Shown here piece by piece: positions 8,855 through 17,501 of a stretch of 64,000 nucleotides of DNA. This DNA comes from Oribacterium sp. NK2B42 (GTDB lineage Bacteria; Bacillota; Clostridia; Lachnospirales; Lachnospiraceae). The notes under the pieces were generated by a model, which ran no database searches, was not told the origin of the DNA, and saw only the letters and a list, made by a program, of their open reading frames with translations. The first letter of the stretch is position 1, and each line of letters begins with the position of its first letter. The DNA is taken from assembly GCF_000424445.1 (NCBI RefSeq), contig NZ_AUJX01000004.1, positions 124,001 through 188,000 of the forward strand, in the 5' to 3' direction. The position numbers and the translations under genes were made by a program.

Positions 8855-10252
8855 ATGAAAGCTAAAAATACATTTATTACCTCTTTTGAAAACAGGATAA
8901 AACAGCTTTCATTAAAGCTCGGTAAAATCCCACGGAAGCTGCTGAAGGAACAGATGCTTTGCATAGGCGTATCGCTGCTCCTCAGTGTTCTGGTTTTTCT
9001 GAGTTCCCAGTCCGGAAACATTATCACCGGCGGGAACCTCATAGAAAGAAACAGCTATGGAAGCAGTGACAGAAATCTCACTTTGGAGGTCTCCGGTTTA
9101 CGTGATGACTCGGACGTGTCCCTGGATATAAAGGTAAGTCCCAGGCGTTACAGTAAGGAGGAAGCCGATCTGGTATTTCAGGATATCGTCGAAAATATCG
9201 AAGGCATAATCATAAAGGATGAGGGTGAGAGTCTTGCGGCTGTAAGTCGTGATCTAAACCTTTTAACGAAGCTTAAAGACAGAGGTGTCGATCTTTCATG
9301 GGATTTTTATCCGGAAACGGAGGATCAGGAATCCTACAGAAAATACAGACATCTTATCGACGATAACGGTCAGGTGCATAATGACAGCATACCTGAAGGT
9401 GAGGTTGTTACAGGCTACCTTTCACTTATCATGAGTACCTATATAGTCCCGGAGGAGAAATCTTCCCTGGATGATACCGCAAAAGACTACACTAAGATCA
9501 AGTATCACTCCGAGCCCTACAAGATCTATGTTAATGTCATCCCTCCCGAATTCAGTGAATATGAGCTTCTTCTGAGAAGCCTTAAGGAAAAGATAAATGC
9601 AGCTGATATGTCCGCTCTTGGTGATGATTCCCTGACTCTTCCCACAGAACACGAGGGAAGAGCCCTAAGCTATCATGAGCCTTCAGATCAAACCTATCTT
9701 TTTATGCCTCTTCTCGGTGTGATAGCCGCCATGGCTTTATATCTTCGTCAGGGTTCTCTTGCAAAGGAAGAAAAAAAGAAAAAAGAGATTCTTCTCATGC
9801 TTGATTATTCCGATCTCGTATCGAAGCTCATGGTCTATACCGGAGCCGGGCTCACCATAAAAAATGCCTTTATAACCATTTCCAAAGGCTATGACAATCT
9901 GGTTCAGAGGAAGCTGAAACCGGATCGGCCTCTTTACCGGGAGCTCAGAACCCTATGTTTTCAGTTCAACAGAAATATGCCGGAATCCGAGGTTTATCTA
10001 GACCTTGGGCGACGCATAAATCTCAAGTCTTATACAAAGCTTGTATCTCTTATCGAGCAGAACCGCCGTAATGGAACAAAAAATCTCAGAGCCATGCTGG
10101 AGCTCGAAATGAATGATGCTTTCGAGCAGCGGAAAACCACAGCCAAACGTCTGGGAGAAGAGGCCGGCACCAAACTGCTGCTTCCTTTGTTCCTGCTGCT
10201 TGGCATAGTGATGGTCATAGTTATCGTTCCGGCTCTCACAGCCATAAGATAA
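8855..10252 (+). CDS. tadC: TadC-like platform protein with a large extracytoplasmic insert
   Basis: A 465-residue protein. The C-terminal part (about 305-465) is a T2SSF module: SKLMVYTGAGLTIKNAF, then LEMNDAFEQRKTTAKRLGEEAG and a terminal membrane helix. Unlike a standard TadC of roughly 300 residues, a first membrane helix (about 37-50) and a second (about 282-298) enclose some 230 hydrophilic residues (TLEVSGLRDDSDVSLDIKVS and following), which should lie outside the membrane. The start follows the TadB stop by 3 bp. The function of the insert is unknown; an interaction with pilin or the cell wall is a guess. Confidence 0.82.
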   Translation: MKAKNTFITSFENRIKQLSLKLGKIPRKLLKEQMLCIGVSLLLSVLVFLSSQSGNIITGGNLIERNSYGSSDRNLTLEVSGLRDDSDVSLDIKVSPRRYSKEEADLVFQDIVENIEGIIIKDEGESLAAVSRDLNLLTKLKDRGVDLSWDFYPETEDQESYRKYRHLIDDNGQVHNDSIPEGEVVTGYLSLIMSTYIVPEEKSSLDDTAKDYTKIKYHSEPYKIYVNVIPPEFSEYELLLRSLKEKINAADMSALGDDSLTLPTEHEGRALSYHEPSDQTYLFMPLLGVIAAMALYLRQGSLAKEEKKKKEILLMLDYSDLVSKLMVYTGAGLTIKNAFITISKGYDNLVQRKLKPDRPLYRELRTLCFQFNRNMPESEVYLDLGRRINLKSYTKLVSLIEQNRRNGTKNLRAMLELEMNDAFEQRKTTAKRLGEEAGTKLLLPLFLLLGIVMVIVIVPALTAIR

Positions 10253-10448
10253 TGCTTCACCTTCACATTTTAAACCCCTTTTTTTCGGAGTAATATCCGT
10301 TCAACCATAAAACATGGTCCTAATCTGAAAGGACCGGCAATCCCTTTTTTTCCCGTCCGGGATAATCCGGACAAATCATTAACCGCGGGCACAAAAGTGC
10401 CACTTAAAAATCATTAAACGAGGAAATATCCTCGGAAGGAGAATCAAA

Positions 10449-10778
10449 ATGAATATCACAACAACATCTATGCTTTTTTCACCCTTATCTGTTTTTGCTT
10501 TCGGCCCCTTCGGTCCCCTTGAGGATCTGGCAAGAAAGCTTATGGATTTTTTCAGAAGACTTCAATTCTCTGTTTTCTGCTGCAATCAGAAGGCAAAGAG
10601 AGCCGTAAGATCCCATATGGATTACGTTATAAACGGAGAATCCGGAATCGGAACCATCGAAATGGTGTTGATTCTGGTAGTGTTGATCGCCCTTGTTCTT
10701 GTATTCAAGGGAAGAATCAATGACCTCCTCACCAACATCTTCGATCAGATCGACAGCTCTGCTCAAAGCGTTTATTAA
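10449..10778 (+). CDS. flp: Flp-type IVb pilin
   Basis: A 109-residue prepilin. The type IVb processing pattern is seen in NGESGIGTIEMVLILVVLIA: cleavage between Gly66 and Ile67 would place Glu71 at position +5 of the mature pilin, followed by a hydrophobic helix (71-88). The mature pilin would be about 43 residues, but the leader, at 66 residues, is much longer than usual and rich in Phe, Arg and Lys. A strong GGAAGGAG precedes the start and a 196-bp gap separates it from tadC, so an own promoter or mRNA processing is plausible for this highly expressed subunit. Confidence 0.85.
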   Translation: MNITTTSMLFSPLSVFAFGPFGPLEDLARKLMDFFRRLQFSVFCCNQKAKRAVRSHMDYVINGESGIGTIEMVLILVVLIALVLVFKGRINDLLTNIFDQIDSSAQSVY

Positions 10779-12880
10779 TGTTTAACGGAAGTACCAAAGA
10801 AAGGAGCCTTACGGATTCTTTTACGGCATTCAGTTCCGCGTGGCTCCGACCATTAAAAACCACAGGCAGTTCAAAATCATCAGTGACCATCTTTATGGCA
10901 CTGAGTTTCACCATGATCGCCGCCTTACTGCTGACGATAACAGAATCCTGCAGAACTGTCGGAGAACGGTTCTACTGGCAGGTTGCGGCAGATGCCTCCA
11001 TGGAGTCTCTTTTCTCACAGTACCATCGGGGACTATGGGAAAACTATCGTCTGCTCGGTCTTCAGTACCGGACAGACGGAGATCTCATAGAAGAGTTCTT
11101 TGATTTTTCCGAACCATACAGAAGTGCCCATAATCTTTTTCCCGGAAATCTGAAGGAGGAAAACATTGACCTCAGCGATCATCTTCATATCACCGAGGAT
11201 ACCTGTTTTCAGGAAGAAATTCTTGAATACATGAAGTACGGAATGGTTGATTCTCTGATCCGTTTTGCAGGTTCGGAGAAAAACGAAGCCGATCTTTCGG
11301 AGGAAATGCAGAATATCTTTAAGCGTACCTCCGAAACCTCTGAAATAAGGGAGCTCCAAAAGAAATATGCTCTTGATTCCAAGGATTTAAAGGCGGTGGA
11401 GGATGCTATTTTTAATGTTGACGCCACAGCCAAAAGCTCCAAGGCCTGTCACTATGATGCATGGTCAGATTTGAGTAATGAATCCCCTGACGGGTTCTAC
11501 AGTTCGAAAGACAGCTTTATGAGATCCCTTGACAAAATAGACTCAGCGGTTTCCGATTACAGAGACGCAGCGGATCTTCTCGCTTTAAGAGTCTCTGAAC
11601 TAAGGAGCGACTTTGAATCCCGTAAGTCATCCCTTTCCGAAGAGGGCATCGCCGCCATAGATGCGGAGATTTCCGAATACGAAAGCTATGTTTCGGGAAC
11701 CGGAACCGTAAGATCCGAAATAGAAGCCATGCCTGCAAAGACTCTTGAGCTTCGGAGCGAAGCTGACCGTGTGGAAAACGAAGTAATAGAATTTGAAGAC
11801 TGGCTTCAGGAAGCAATGGCTGAATGTGACGAGGAGGATGAAGAGGAAGAGGATTTTGATGACGAGATAAGCGCTTTCTACAGCAGTGCCGCATCAGACT
11901 GGAACAGTTTTCCACTTGTGACCTATAACGGCGAGGTATCGGAGATAAACAGCCATAACAAGCAGCTTCTCGACAATATCATCACCTTTATAGAGGGTAA
12001 TCTGCTGTCCATGGTGCTTCCCGATGGTCAGGCAATTCCATCAAAAGCAAAAGTCAATGACAGTAATCCACATTTTATGACGGATTCCACAGCCAATCCG
12101 GTGGAAATAGCTCTTATTGGAGAATATGCACTGAAGTATTTCAACTACTATCATCAGGGTACCCAGGATAAAAAGTCTCTTCCCCCAAGCGGAAATACAG
12201 GTCTGGAGCTTGAGTACCTTCTTCAGGGTAAGGAAAGTGACTATGATAATTTATCGGAATTTGTCACAAAGCTTGTCACCTTAAGAGAAGGGCTTAATCT
12301 CATATATCTCTACACGGATACCGCCAAAAGAAATGAAGCCAGGGCGTTTGTTACTTCCTTTTTGTGTGTAACCGCAAACCCTGCCCTTATATCGGTTTTC
12401 ACCTTCTTTGTTCTTGGAGTCTGGGCTCTTGCCCAGTCTATAAAAGACGTAAAGACATTGCTCTCAAACGGACGCGTGCCTGTTTTTCATAATTCGGAAA
12501 CCTGGTCCATGGATATAGGCGGTTTACTGGATTTCGGAAGCAGCAGATCCATTGAAGCAGACAATGCAGCAAAAAAAGGCCTTTCCTACAGAGATTACTT
12601 AAGAACCTTTCTGCTTGGACAGGGCATCATGGATCAGACTCAGATCAACAAAAGGATGCTTAGCCGGATAGAAAAAAATCTTCGAACAATAGGTAAGGAT
12701 CCGGAATCCACTTTTTCCATAGACGAATGTTTATATGCTCTGGAAATTGACCTCCAGCCGGACACGAGACACGTTATGTACGGTATCGGAGTTTTAAATC
12801 TCATAGCAGGAAATGTTCCCGAAAAAGATTACTCTTTCAGGGTTTCGACCTATTACAAATATAAAAATGATACACATTAA
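10778..12880 (+). CDS. DUF5702-type Tad locus protein
   Basis: A 700-residue protein whose ATG overlaps the flp stop codon by one base (TAATG), so translation is coupled. The N-terminus has one membrane helix (about 37-55, VTIFMALSFTMIAALLL) followed by TESCRTVGERFYWQVAADAS, which is the pattern of the DUF5702 family found in clostridial Tad loci; it resembles a TadE/TadG-type pseudopilin entry. The following approximately 500 residues are mainly outside the membrane, with a coiled-coil stretch near 250-350 including an acidic run (EEDEEEEDFDDE). A second hydrophobic segment lies near residues 530-550. The biochemical role is unknown; the locus suggests a pilus assembly or tip component. Confidence 0.75.
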   Translation: MFNGSTKERSLTDSFTAFSSAWLRPLKTTGSSKSSVTIFMALSFTMIAALLLTITESCRTVGERFYWQVAADASMESLFSQYHRGLWENYRLLGLQYRTDGDLIEEFFDFSEPYRSAHNLFPGNLKEENIDLSDHLHITEDTCFQEEILEYMKYGMVDSLIRFAGSEKNEADLSEEMQNIFKRTSETSEIRELQKKYALDSKDLKAVEDAIFNVDATAKSSKACHYDAWSDLSNESPDGFYSSKDSFMRSLDKIDSAVSDYRDAADLLALRVSELRSDFESRKSSLSEEGIAAIDAEISEYESYVSGTGTVRSEIEAMPAKTLELRSEADRVENEVIEFEDWLQEAMAECDEEDEEEEDFDDEISAFYSSAASDWNSFPLVTYNGEVSEINSHNKQLLDNIITFIEGNLLSMVLPDGQAIPSKAKVNDSNPHFMTDSTANPVEIALIGEYALKYFNYYHQGTQDKKSLPPSGNTGLELEYLLQGKESDYDNLSEFVTKLVTLREGLNLIYLYTDTAKRNEARAFVTSFLCVTANPALISVFTFFVLGVWALAQSIKDVKTLLSNGRVPVFHNSETWSMDIGGLLDFGSSRSIEADNAAKKGLSYRDYLRTFLLGQGIMDQTQINKRMLSRIEKNLRTIGKDPESTFSIDECLYALEIDLQPDTRHVMYGIGVLNLIAGNVPEKDYSFRVSTYYKYKNDTH

Positions 12881-12891
12881 GTGAGCCCGAC

Positions 12892-13800
12892 ATGACCATG
12901 AAAGTATTTAAACCTAAATTGCGCTTATTTCAAAACTCCAAGTACGAACAAACGCAATCAGAAAATAAAAATAAAAACAAATACATCACACAACTTAATA
13001 CTTTTCTTCATTCGTCATGCCGTTCTTCATATACGGTGGAGGCAACTCTCTCATTAACACTGCTCATTTTTGCCTGCGTTGTCCTCATGACACCCATGTT
13101 GATCCTGAACCACCAGCGTAATGCTCTTGTGATCCTTGAAGAGAATTCCCGCATGGTGGCTCAGGAAAAATACATTGAATACTACAAAAGAAAAGAAGGA
13201 ACCCTGAAGCTGGATAAAGATATGGTAAGCAGCTTTGAAACCACCCTTTCCGCTCTGGCTCTTGGTCACCAGATAGAGCAGCCCGGAATGGCGCATATCG
13301 ATATGCTGAAGGATTCTGAGGTAACCGATAAAAACATCAAGTATGTGGCTGATTATGATGCTTTACTGCCTTTTTCGGTTTTTGGACTGAACAGCATTGA
13401 GCAGCAGGTAGTAAGCAGCCGGAGAGCCTGGATAGGTGCTGACGGCAACCGCTGGATGGAGGATAACGGAAACACCGGAATAAAGGATGATATCACGGTT
13501 TATGTAAGTACAAAGGAAAGCGATGTTTATCATACTACCATGGACTGTACCTATATAACCCATGAGATACATAAGGCTTCCGGGGAAGAAATGAAAACCC
13601 TTCGCACGAAGTTCGGTGGACGATTTTCTCCCTGCGCCTCCTGCAGACCAAATACAAGAATGTCAGTTGTTTACTATACCAGCGGGGCCAGAAGCTATCA
13701 CAGTACTCCCACCTGTAAAACCTTATCAAGTTACATTCAACCCTTTAAAAAATCCGAAGCAGAGGCTATGGGCAAACATGGCTGCGTCCGCTGCGGTTAA
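12892..13800 (+). CDS. TadE-like pseudopilin with two C-terminal Cys/His modules
   Basis: A 302-residue protein. Residues 44-73 (RSSYTVEATLSLTLLIFACV) fit the TadE-type entry with Glu50 followed by one membrane helix. A central region of about 130 residues has no recognised domain. The C-terminus holds two similar modules. Module one (about 211-253) contains VYHTTMDCTYI and CASC. Module two (about 265-301) contains SYHSTPTCKTL and CVRC. The pattern YHxxxxC...CxxC resembles the small Ada-like zinc-binding modules found at the ends of some secreted nucleases. Zinc binding is inferred from spacing. No clear Shine-Dalgarno sequence precedes the start. Confidence 0.7.
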   Translation: MTMKVFKPKLRLFQNSKYEQTQSENKNKNKYITQLNTFLHSSCRSSYTVEATLSLTLLIFACVVLMTPMLILNHQRNALVILEENSRMVAQEKYIEYYKRKEGTLKLDKDMVSSFETTLSALALGHQIEQPGMAHIDMLKDSEVTDKNIKYVADYDALLPFSVFGLNSIEQQVVSSRRAWIGADGNRWMEDNGNTGIKDDITVYVSTKESDVYHTTMDCTYITHEIHKASGEEMKTLRTKFGGRFSPCASCRPNTRMSVVYYTSGARSYHSTPTCKTLSSYIQPFKKSEAEAMGKHGCVRCG

Positions 13801-13807
13801 AATCCCT

Positions 13808-14293
13808 ATGTTAAATACTATTATTCTATCTAAAGTCTGTTTTTTTATATTTCTGTTTTATTTTTTTCTGGCCTGTGTATTTGATCTCAGATACAGAGCT
13901 GTGCCGAATATGATACATCTCATTTTTATCCTCACAGGATTCCCTTTATTCCTGTATCATAATATTTTTACCAAAACAGCTTTTGACATCTCTTTATTGA
14001 ATGACCTTGTCATAAGATTTATCCCGGGTCTTCTGTTGCTTTTTGTCAGTCTCGTTTCAAGAGGAGCTCTCGGGATAGGAGATGCTGTATTTATGACCAT
14101 TTCAGCACTTTATATCAATGTAAGATCCGTACTTTTCATCTTTATCAGCGGCTTTCTTTCGGCATTTGTTTTAAGTGCTGTGATGCTGATTTACGGAAAA
14201 ATCAAAAACAGGGATCTTCAACATATGTCACTGCCCCTTATACCCCTTATGCTGCCGGGGCTTTATCCAATTCTTATGAATCTTAACCTTTAA
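13808..14293 (+). CDS. Second type IV prepilin peptidase (A24 family)
   Basis: A 161-residue membrane protein with the catalytic Asp26 in FDLRYRAVPN and the second Asp in GALGIGDAVF (about residues 86-92). About five hydrophobic helices are visible. A longer in-frame extension upstream overlaps the previous gene and is not needed; I chose the ATG at 13808. It lacks the C-terminal extension of the first peptidase (5123-5764). Two A24 enzymes in one Tad locus may separately process Flp and the TadE-like pseudopilins, which is inference. Confidence 0.85.
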   Translation: MLNTIILSKVCFFIFLFYFFLACVFDLRYRAVPNMIHLIFILTGFPLFLYHNIFTKTAFDISLLNDLVIRFIPGLLLLFVSLVSRGALGIGDAVFMTISALYINVRSVLFIFISGFLSAFVLSAVMLIYGKIKNRDLQHMSLPLIPLMLPGLYPILMNLNL

Positions 14294-14312
14294 TCTCTAA
14301 CCCGGAGTTACT

Positions 14313-14549
14313 ATGAACACAATTGAAGCCACCTATGTACTAAGCTTTACTTTTTTAGTTATAGCCACTTTGATAAACGGAGCCGTCCACCTTCAATCAA
14401 AGATCAACAACTTCACAAGAACTGCCATCGAAGAGGAATTGGACAGCCATAAACCGGATGGTGAAAAAATATTTAAACCGGAAAATTTCATTCGGGAAAT
14501 CAGTATATTTGAGCAGGACATCGATCCTGCAGAAGAAGGAGAGTCCTAA
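14313..14549 (+). CDS. Small pseudopilin-like protein of the Tad locus
   Basis: A 78-residue protein with CGGAG before the ATG. Its first residues MNTIEATYVLSFTFLVIATLI show a Glu followed at once by a membrane helix, as in TadE-type pseudopilins (compare YTVEATLSLT two genes upstream). It then has a polar tail (HLQSKINNFTRTAIEEELDS) with acidic residues. There is no conventional leader, so processing is unclear. It overlaps neither neighbour and is only 2 bp from the next gene. Likely a minor pilin-like component; function unproven. Confidence 0.65.
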   Translation: MNTIEATYVLSFTFLVIATLINGAVHLQSKINNFTRTAIEEELDSHKPDGEKIFKPENFIREISIFEQDIDPAEEGES

Positions 14550-14551
14550 TC

Positions 14552-15796
14552 ATGGAAAACAACATCAGTTTTGAACATTCACTTACACATAGCTTTATGA
14601 ACATCAGGAATATGGATATATCACCGGAAGCATATGAAACAAAGCTTTTAAAGGAAACCCCTGTACCCGGTGCTTTACCTTTGGTTTATGAACATTCACC
14701 GGAAGGTACGATCTTAAGCTACAATGTCACCGGTCTTGAACCCATGAACAGGCTTTTCGATACAAAAGCATTATCTCATCAGGACATCTCGGTCTTTATG
14801 GAATGTCTCAATGATTTTCTTTCTTCCCTGGAAGAGTATATGATCTCTGAAAACTCCGTATTTCTTTCCTCATCTTCCGTTTTCTACAATCCGGACAGCA
14901 ACAAGTGGCTTTTTACGCTGATTCCGACATATAACAATGTTTTCAGGGATGAACTTACAGAGCTTCTCACCTATGTTTTAAAGCATATTGATTATGAAGA
15001 TGACAGAGCCGTCATCATCGGCTATTCCTTATTTCAGGAAACAGGCAAGGAATTCTATCAATTAACTGACCTCATGCGAATCGTGCGCACAAACATTGAA
15101 AAAGAGAAGGAGCTGAATAATGTTTCTGCCGATAATACAAAAAAGCAGCCGGGTCTCATTTCCCGGGATGGAATTTTCAGACCTGTGGATGCCGGAATAA
15201 TCCTGAACAATAACAGTAAGGCTCCTTCTGAAGCTCTTATGGACAGTACTGAAGCAAGTGAAGATATAGAATTTTTGAAGCTGAAGGCTCAGCTCAAGAG
15301 CGAAAAGGAAGAGGCGGTCCCCGGAATATCTTCCGGCATAATGTCCCTGTCTTCTGCCTCCCCGTATCCCGAAACCGGTGCTGGCAGTATTTCCTTCCCT
15401 TCAGATTACGACAAGAATAACTACCCTGTTAATGACCTTTCTCAAAATGTGGAGGTTCGTAATCTGGCAGAACCTGAGGATTCAAAGCTGTTCGGTATTT
15501 TTACATTCCCGCAGATCCATAAGTCAAAGGAAAGCAGAAAAACCGAAGCTTTACAGAATGAAGCAACAATAAAAGACAGGCTTGATTCTAAATCCGGGGA
15601 TCATTCTCTGAGGGGAAAGATTTTGCTTTCTGTTCTTCTTATGATCGCGATTCCCTCTCTGGTCTGGTTCCTGAAAGGTGCTTTTATCTTTAGAAAAACT
15701 CTCCCTCTGATCCTGGCTTTAGAAGCCGGCCTGTCTCTCATGATTGCAATTGACCTCATTATGCATAAAATGCCCGATGAGGCTCAAATTGCATAA
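14552..15796 (+). CDS. DUF6382-like protein with C-terminal membrane helices
   Basis: A 414-residue protein preceded by GAAGGAGAG. Residues about 1-180 (ISFEHSLTHSFMNIRN and, later, ISVFMECLNDFLSSLEEYM) resemble the DUF6382 domain of Lachnospiraceae Tad-associated proteins. In homologues I recall, this domain is followed by an FHA phosphopeptide-binding domain; none is evident here. Instead a low-complexity Ser/Pro linker leads to two hydrophobic helices (about 355-375 and 380-400) near the C-terminus. This is the last gene of the Tad locus on the plus strand. Confidence 0.6.
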   Translation: MENNISFEHSLTHSFMNIRNMDISPEAYETKLLKETPVPGALPLVYEHSPEGTILSYNVTGLEPMNRLFDTKALSHQDISVFMECLNDFLSSLEEYMISENSVFLSSSSVFYNPDSNKWLFTLIPTYNNVFRDELTELLTYVLKHIDYEDDRAVIIGYSLFQETGKEFYQLTDLMRIVRTNIEKEKELNNVSADNTKKQPGLISRDGIFRPVDAGIILNNNSKAPSEALMDSTEASEDIEFLKLKAQLKSEKEEAVPGISSGIMSLSSASPYPETGAGSISFPSDYDKNNYPVNDLSQNVEVRNLAEPEDSKLFGIFTFPQIHKSKESRKTEALQNEATIKDRLDSKSGDHSLRGKILLSVLLMIAIPSLVWFLKGAFIFRKTLPLILALEAGLSLMIAIDLIMHKMPDEAQIA

Positions 15797-15808
15797 TACA
15801 TATTAATA

Positions 15809-15916
15809 CCCATTCCGCCGCCTTTGGTCGACGGCACAAATAGTGATGAAAAGTATTTTTCACACTAATCTCCATTCCACCATCAAACGGCAGAACAAAT
15901 AGTGATGTGAAGTTAT
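15809..15916. repeat. Degenerate direct repeat of about 60 bp period
   Basis: Two related segments between the Tad locus and the next minus-strand gene share CATTCC at the start, CGGCA in the middle and ACAAATAGTGATG near the end (15837-15849 and about 15896-15908). The copies differ by several substitutions and short indels. No coding potential is seen. Confidence 0.55.
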
Positions 15917-15928
15917 AAATCCGCAGTA

Positions 15929-16555
15929 TTACTCTGCTGCTTCCTTATCCCCGGCTTCCGCTGCTTTCTCTGCCGCTTTTTCTTCTGCATCCAGATCTCT
16001 TTCGTAGGTATAATTCAGTATTCCGATATGTTTTTCCAATGCAAAGTCATCCGGAAGATAATTACCAAGCTTTTTTCTGAACTCCTGATTAATAGCAATG
16101 GCAGAATAAGCCTTTCCGGAAATAGCACCTATCATATCACTGAATTCCGGTCTGTTAGGAAGAATATAGTAAACCTTTTCCATTTCTGAAAGATCAGTCT
16201 TTATTCTTTTATTGTTAAAGCCTGTATTTCCGAAGCCATCAACGGTAATAAAAGGAGTAAACACTATGCTGACCCCTTCCTTGTTTCCGTCAACAGCATA
16301 AAGATCAAAAAACTGGGATTCATCATCCCCCTTACCTCCGGCGAACTCGCCTCTTATCCATTTGACTGAACCAACAATCTCCCGGTTAACAAATTGCTCC
16401 ATGGTAACACTGGGTGTGTTGGGATCTCTCATATCCTTTAACCACTCACCCTGGATATACTTTATGTTACTTTTTACGTATCTGGGATATATGGATGGAA
16501 ATTCTTCCTGTTTTATAAGTAATACAACCCTCTCTACGCTATACCATCTCTTCAT
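15929..16555 (-). CDS. Unrecognised 208-residue protein
   Basis: The start at 16555 is chosen over an ATG 21 bases upstream because GAGGTG lies six bases before it. The protein begins MKRWYSVERVVLLIKQEEFPSIYP and has no signal peptide or membrane helix. A central part with FDLYAVDGNKEGVSIVFTPFITVDGFGN and SEMEKVYYILPNRPEF looks like mixed alpha/beta structure. The C-terminus ends in an Ala/Glu/Lys-rich tail that should be helical and disordered. I do not recognise the family. It lies downstream of tcdA on the same strand, 63 bp away. Confidence 0.7.
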   Translation of the reverse strand: MKRWYSVERVVLLIKQEEFPSIYPRYVKSNIKYIQGEWLKDMRDPNTPSVTMEQFVNREIVGSVKWIRGEFAGGKGDDESQFFDLYAVDGNKEGVSIVFTPFITVDGFGNTGFNNKRIKTDLSEMEKVYYILPNRPEFSDMIGAISGKAYSAIAINQEFRKKLGNYLPDDFALEKHIGILNYTYERDLDAEEKAAEKAAEAGDKEAAE

Positions 16556-16617
16556 AAAATCACCTCGCCAACGCATAAATAAATTTCTTTCTTTATTTTA
16601 ATAATTCCCGGAGATTT

Positions 16618-17376
16618 TTACCAGTCTTTTATAAGATCCTTTATAACTTCTCCACCAATTATCATTCCTGCAACAGATGGTACAAATGCCACAGATCCGG
16701 GGGGTGCCTTTTTGAAAGCTCCGGAAGCAACATCGTGATAAGCGGAAGTTTCCGACTCCTCAGGCGATTTTTCCACATTTCCCTTCGGTTTTACAGGTAA
16801 TTCAGTGGAGAAAACGACTTTAAGCTTCTTTATACCTCTTTTTTTAAGTTCATGACGCATAACTCTGGCCAGAGGATCTATGGAGGTTTTATAAATGTCA
16901 GCAACCTGGAATTTTGTAGGATCCAGTTTATTTCCCGCCCCCATACTGCTAAGCACCGGAGTCCCGGCTTCATTACAGGCTGCTATTATCTGTATCTTGG
17001 CTGTAACGGTATCTACAGCATCCACAACATAGTCATATTCCCGAAAATCAAATTCATGACTGTTTTCGGGAAGAAAAAACATCCTGTGTGCGTTAACTCT
17101 GCACTCGGGATTTATGTCGTTGATCCTTTCTGCCATTACATCAACTTTATATCTTCCGATGGTTTTTCTCGTGGCTATGATCTGACGGTTGATATTGGAT
17201 TCATTAACTGTGTCATTATCCACCAAGTCAATGCTGCCTACCCCGGTTCTGGCCAGAACTTCACATACATATCCCCCGACGCCTCCTACACCAAACACTA
17301 TCACTCTTTTATTTTTAAGCCTTTCCACAGCCTCTTTCCCTAGAAGTAACTCGGTTCTGCTGAATGTAGTTTCCAT
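16618..17376 (-). CDS. tcdA: tRNA threonylcarbamoyladenosine dehydratase TcdA
   Basis: A 252-residue ThiF/MoeB-type E1-like enzyme that converts t6A to cyclic ct6A at tRNA position 37 using ATP. The Rossmann nucleotide-binding motif is VFGVGGVGGYVCEVLARTGV, followed by LVDNDTVNESNINRQ, which is the characteristic adenylation motif, and YVVDAVDTVTAK. The C-terminal GSVAFVPSVAGMIIGGEVIKDL is typical. No CxxC zinc motif is present, which agrees with TcdA rather than MoeB. Length is normal. It appears to be expressed separately from the kinase gene on its 3-prime plus-side (17502), being separated by a terminator. Confidence 0.9.
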   Translation of the reverse strand: METTFSRTELLLGKEAVERLKNKRVIVFGVGGVGGYVCEVLARTGVGSIDLVDNDTVNESNINRQIIATRKTIGRYKVDVMAERINDINPECRVNAHRMFFLPENSHEFDFREYDYVVDAVDTVTAKIQIIAACNEAGTPVLSSMGAGNKLDPTKFQVADIYKTSIDPLARVMRHELKKRGIKKLKVVFSTELPVKPKGNVEKSPEESETSAYHDVASGAFKKAPPGSVAFVPSVAGMIIGGEVIKDLIKDW

Positions 17377-17460
17377 GATAACTCCTGTAATAATCCCAAA
17401 TCACATAGCATGTATCCGTCCTGTACATTACCTATGTCAACACTATCTTCATGCTTACTA

Positions 17461-17490
17461 AAAAACCGTCGCCCCGGGGCGACGGTTTCA
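17461..17490 (-). terminator. Intrinsic terminator after the phosphotransferase gene
   Basis: A perfect stem AAACCGTCGCCCC / GGGGCGACGGTTT, with a T-run on the minus strand. It ends the transcript of the gene at 17502-18251 before tcdA. Confidence 0.85.
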
Positions 17491-17501
17491 TCATACTTTG
17501 T

